Of a DNA stretch of 64,000 bases, positions 61,086 through 64,000 are shown one piece after another; within the stretch, counting starts at the first letter, position 1; each line of letters starts with the position of its first letter. Origin of the DNA: Goleter apudmare HA4340-LM2 (GTDB lineage Bacteria; Cyanobacteriota; Cyanobacteriia; Cyanobacteriales; Nostocaceae); the NCBI GenBank assembly GCA_019359495.1, contig JAHHHF010000073.1, forward strand, positions 1 to 64,000. The letters are read 5' to 3'. The notes below the pieces were generated by a model. That model saw only the letters and a program-made list of their open reading frames with translations, did not search any database and was not told the DNA's origin. A program made the position numbers and the translations under genes.

Positions 61086-64000
61086 TCATCTGCATATCTG
61101 TTGTATTTCCTGTTGTTCTGGATGGATGGCTAAATAATCTCTCAACCAATTGCACCCAAACCTCATAAAATCTTCTATATCTAAAGTCAAATTCCACAAC
61201 TTCACCGTACCATCCCTACTAGCAGAAGCTATGGTTTTGCCATCGGGACTAAAACTAACGCTATCAATGCGATCAAGATGACCTGTTAAGGTTTGCAATA
61301 GCGTACCATCCTCAACACGCCATAATTTTACGGTGTGATCAAAACTAGCAGAAGCCAGCAACTTACCATTGGGGCTGAAACTGATATTTCTGATCCATTC
61401 TCCATGACCTGTGAAGTTACGGAATTCAGTACCATCCTTGACATTCCATAACTTGATTATGCTATCTGCACCGCCAGAAGCAATAAACTTGCCATCAGGA
61501 CTAAAATTCACACTTACCACATAGGCGGTATGACCATCAAACACCTTCAAGATTTTGCCATTTTCTATATTCCATAAAATTACCCGACGATCTGAACCAG
61601 CAGAAGCTAAAGTTTTGGCATTTGGGCTAAAACTTACAGCCTCAACTAAACTCAGATGACCTTTAAGGGTTTGTAATAACTCTCCATCTTCAACACTCCA
61701 TATTTTTACTGTGCGGTCTTCACTACCAGAAGCCAGTAGTTTACCATCAGAACTGAAATTTACAGTTTTTACTTTTCTGTTATGACCATTTAAGCTATAT
61801 ATTTCTGTACCATCTTTCAAGTTCCATAGCTTAATTGTTTTGTCAAAACTAGCAGAAGCTAATAGTTTACCATTGGGACTGAAACTCACCCGCCAGACAT
61901 CATTTTTGTGACCTTTGAGAATTTTTTGTAAACTGCGGTCTTTGACGTTCCATAATTTGATTGTGTTGTCAGTATCACTAGAAGCGAGAGTTTTACCATC
62001 CGGACTGAAACTTACACTCCAAACCTGACCATTACCTACTAATGTTTGTGGTTCTACATCTTGGAAATACCACATTCTAATAGTGCGATCAACACCAACA
62101 GAAACTAGTTTTTTTCCATCTGGAGTAAAAGTTATATCAGGAATCCGACCAGTATGACCTTTGAAAGTTTGTGGTTCAGTATCTAAATTTTTTAAATTCC
62201 ACAGTTTTACCGTACCATCTTCACTACTAGAAGCAAGTCTTTCACCATCAGGGCTGAAACTCACACCCCAAGTTGTACCGCGATGTCCTGGGAAAGTATG
62301 CCATTCTCTACTATTTTCAATGTTCCATAATTTTACTTTGCCATCTTCACTACTAGAAGCCATAAATTTACCGTCAGAACTAAAATCAACCATTCTGACA
62401 TCGTGCTGATGACCTTTGAGAGTTTTCAGTAAACTTGTATCCTCAACTTTCCAAAGTTTGATGGTTTTATCATTACTAGCAGAGGCAAGAATTTTACTAT
62501 CAGGACTAAATTTTACGTATGTAACCCAACGATTAGGATGGGCTGAAATAGTTTTTAGCGGGGTATCATTTTTGACAGTACCATTTTCCATTTGCCACAA
62601 TTTCACCTTACCAGTAGAGTCCGATGAAGCGAGAAGTTTGCCATCAGGGCTAAAATTTACACTTCTAACCCAAGTATTATTATGAGCAAGAATAGTTTGC
62701 TTACGTCTCAGCTTTTCTATGTCCCACAATTTAATCGTACCGTCATCACTACTAGAAGCTAATATTTTCCCATCAGGACTAAATTTCACGTTCCAAATAT
62801 TATCACTATGACCTTTAAAGGTTGTAATTAAATTTCCTTTGATATGCCACAATTTCACTAGATTATCTTCATCACCAGAAGCTATCAATTGACCATTAGG
62901 GCTAATACTAACTGTTCTGACTCTATTAGTATGTCCTTCGAGACGATTATGTTCTCCGACAAGAGATATTGCTTGTTGTAGGGTGTTATGGACTTGCCTG
63001 CGTGTTTTCTCTTTAACTGGAAATGACTTTTCTAAATCTTGTAATTGTTTTCCTACTTTTAAGGCTTCTATCAATCCATCCAAAGGTTTTTCAACAAGTG
63101 TAATTTCTATGGCTGTACTTTTGAGTGAAATATTTGCTTCTGTTTGTTCTCGCCTTGCTATAGCTAGTTGCAAACCTGTAACTACAGCTACCACCAAAGA
63201 TACAGATAAAAATATACCACCAAGACCCATGATTTTCCTAGCTTGGTTTTGGGCTTGTGTTAAAGTATCGTTCGCTTGAGCTAATATTTGGCTTTCTTCT
63301 TCTTGGATAGTTAAAGCACGTTGCACTTCTCGTTTTTCTAATTCTTGACTAGCAGCTAAAAACCGATAATCTAAGGTGCTGAGGCTTTGATGATTTGCCC
63401 ATAAAAGCGCATCTTGTAATGCTTGTCCTCGTAATAGACGTGATTCATCAAAAAAATTAGATTCTACCCAAGCAGTGAAGTTCTGGGAATAGGGACGAAG
63501 TTTATTTAGTTGTTGATCAACCCAATTTTGATGAAAAATGCGTTCGTAAATGCAATTATAAACTTTTAACTGTCCTTGTGTTTGCACCACCAAACCTGAT
63601 AAACGTAGCTCTGTTTGTTCTCGACTACTGTCAACTGTCAAGCTTCCTTTTTGTAAAACTTCCTGATAAATCCCCAATAAACGCCCAGCTTTTTGTTCAT
63701 TATGGAGAATGCGATCGCGTATTGTCTTTAAATGTTCTGGTTCGTCTTGAGCTTCCCAATTTTCAATAATTCGGCTGCTGATAAGATTTTCAACCCATTG
63801 TGCAATTCTCACTCCTTCCTCATCACCGCTTCCTTCTGTTTTTGTGTCTCCACATCTTTTTGCTTCCTCCACTACCAACTGACAAACCTTCTGCGTCAGA
63901 AATGGTTGTCCTCCAGTCCAATTTAAGATTTCCTGAAGCACTAATTGAGGATTGTCTACTTTTCCTGCTAATCCCTTGGCTAAGGGATAGGCTTCTGGAA
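61086..64000 (-). CDS. AAA-35 ATPase-like / 14-repeat WD40 protein, N-terminus cut by the window edge
   Basis: The frame is open to the edge; the visible 970 or so residues begin in the C-terminal part of a STAND/AAA-like domain (NWTGGQPFLTQKVCQLV, LLGIYQEVLQKG, LRLSGLVVQ). A predicted coiled region and one membrane helix (IMGLGGIFLSVSLVVAVVTG) follow, then 14 WD40 repeats (each about 42 aa, GH ... SPDGK.LAS.S.D.TIKLW), enough for two seven-blade propellers. These proteins are sensor or scaffold molecules of cyanobacteria. The inferred role is a membrane-tethered signalling hub. A small C-terminal tail, FGCNWLRDYLAIHPEQQEIQQICR-like, ends the chain. Confidence 0.88.
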   Translation of the reverse strand, partial: PEAYPLAKGLAGKVDNPQLVLQEILNWTGGQPFLTQKVCQLVVEEAKRCGDTKTEGSGDEEGVRIAQWVENLISSRIIENWEAQDEPEHLKTIRDRILHNEQKAGRLLGIYQEVLQKGSLTVDSSREQTELRLSGLVVQTQGQLKVYNCIYERIFHQNWVDQQLNKLRPYSQNFTAWVESNFFDESRLLRGQALQDALLWANHQSLSTLDYRFLAASQELEKREVQRALTIQEEESQILAQANDTLTQAQNQARKIMGLGGIFLSVSLVVAVVTGLQLAIARREQTEANISLKSTAIEITLVEKPLDGLIEALKVGKQLQDLEKSFPVKEKTRRQVHNTLQQAISLVGEHNRLEGHTNRVRTVSISPNGQLIASGDEDNLVKLWHIKGNLITTFKGHSDNIWNVKFSPDGKILASSSDDGTIKLWDIEKLRRKQTILAHNNTWVRSVNFSPDGKLLASSDSTGKVKLWQMENGTVKNDTPLKTISAHPNRWVTYVKFSPDSKILASASNDKTIKLWKVEDTSLLKTLKGHQHDVRMVDFSSDGKFMASSSEDGKVKLWNIENSREWHTFPGHRGTTWGVSFSPDGERLASSSEDGTVKLWNLKNLDTEPQTFKGHTGRIPDITFTPDGKKLVSVGVDRTIRMWYFQDVEPQTLVGNGQVWSVSFSPDGKTLASSDTDNTIKLWNVKDRSLQKILKGHKNDVWRVSFSPNGKLLASASFDKTIKLWNLKDGTEIYSLNGHNRKVKTVNFSSDGKLLASGSEDRTVKIWSVEDGELLQTLKGHLSLVEAVSFSPNAKTLASAGSDRRVILWNIENGKILKVFDGHTAYVVSVNFSPDGKFIASGGADSIIKLWNVKDGTEFRNFTGHGEWIRNISFSPNGKLLASASFDHTVKLWRVEDGTLLQTLTGHLDRIDSVSFSPDGKTIASASRDGTVKLWNLTLDIEDFMRFGCNWLRDYLAIHPEQQEIQQICR

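Noticed and set aside
62161-63279. Several plus-strand ORFs opposite the WD40 gene
   Set aside because: Repetitive antisense frames created by the WD40 repeats.

Overview
The window looks like a chromosomal segment of a filamentous, probably heterocyst-forming cyanobacterium (Nostocales). The signs are dense HIP1 octamers (GCGATCGC) in genes and spacers, a photosystem II subunit gene (psb30/ycf12), the myxol-glycoside carotenoid pair cruF-cruG, paired half-size Mn exporters, several Uma2/DUF29 genes, a large WD40 protein, and spacers full of short tandem repeats and MITE-like palindromes. All calls come from reading the sequence and the translations; no database search was run.

Region 1 (1-24 kb) is mostly housekeeping, interrupted by small mobile DNA. 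It opens with a lone integron-type integrase whose 5' side carries six degenerate 23-bp palindromes. Next come a fusion of a GHL10 hydrolase-like domain with a pepsin-like domain, rnhA, cruG/cruF, rplU-rpmA, an hsp20 gene broken by a 140-bp MITE, a NarL-type response regulator, era, an acyltransferase, an aldo/keto reductase, ilvC, a BASS transporter, recJ, psb30, a Cys-cluster protein and the two half-size GDT1/UPF0016 exporters. Two MITE families can be delimited to the base from terminal inverted repeats and 3-bp target duplications; a third, nested element is delimited by its inverted repeats.

Region 2 (24-55.6 kb) is a polysaccharide locus of about 31 kb, almost all on the minus strand. 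It holds about fourteen glycosyltransferases, a Wzy/WaaL-like membrane protein, an ABC exporter (wzm, wzt), GDP-mannose dehydratase, a CDP-paratose-epimerase-like enzyme, a WcaF-like acetyltransferase, a YdcF-like protein, and gmhA, hldE and gmhB for nucleotide-heptose synthesis next to a protein that fuses a GT-A-like domain to a GT9 heptosyltransferase domain. One methyltransferase gene is frameshifted at an A8 tract. Uma2 and DUF29 genes sit between the wzt and wzm parts. No flippase (Wzx), outer-membrane Wza or initiating phosphoglycosyltransferase is visible.

Region 3 (55.6-64 kb) begins with a 1.6-kb, mostly non-coding spacer. It is followed on the plus strand by a Wzc-like chain-length tyrosine kinase that probably serves the same polysaccharide system, then a serine beta-lactamase-like hydrolase, and a WD40 protein with 14 repeats whose N-terminus lies beyond the right edge.
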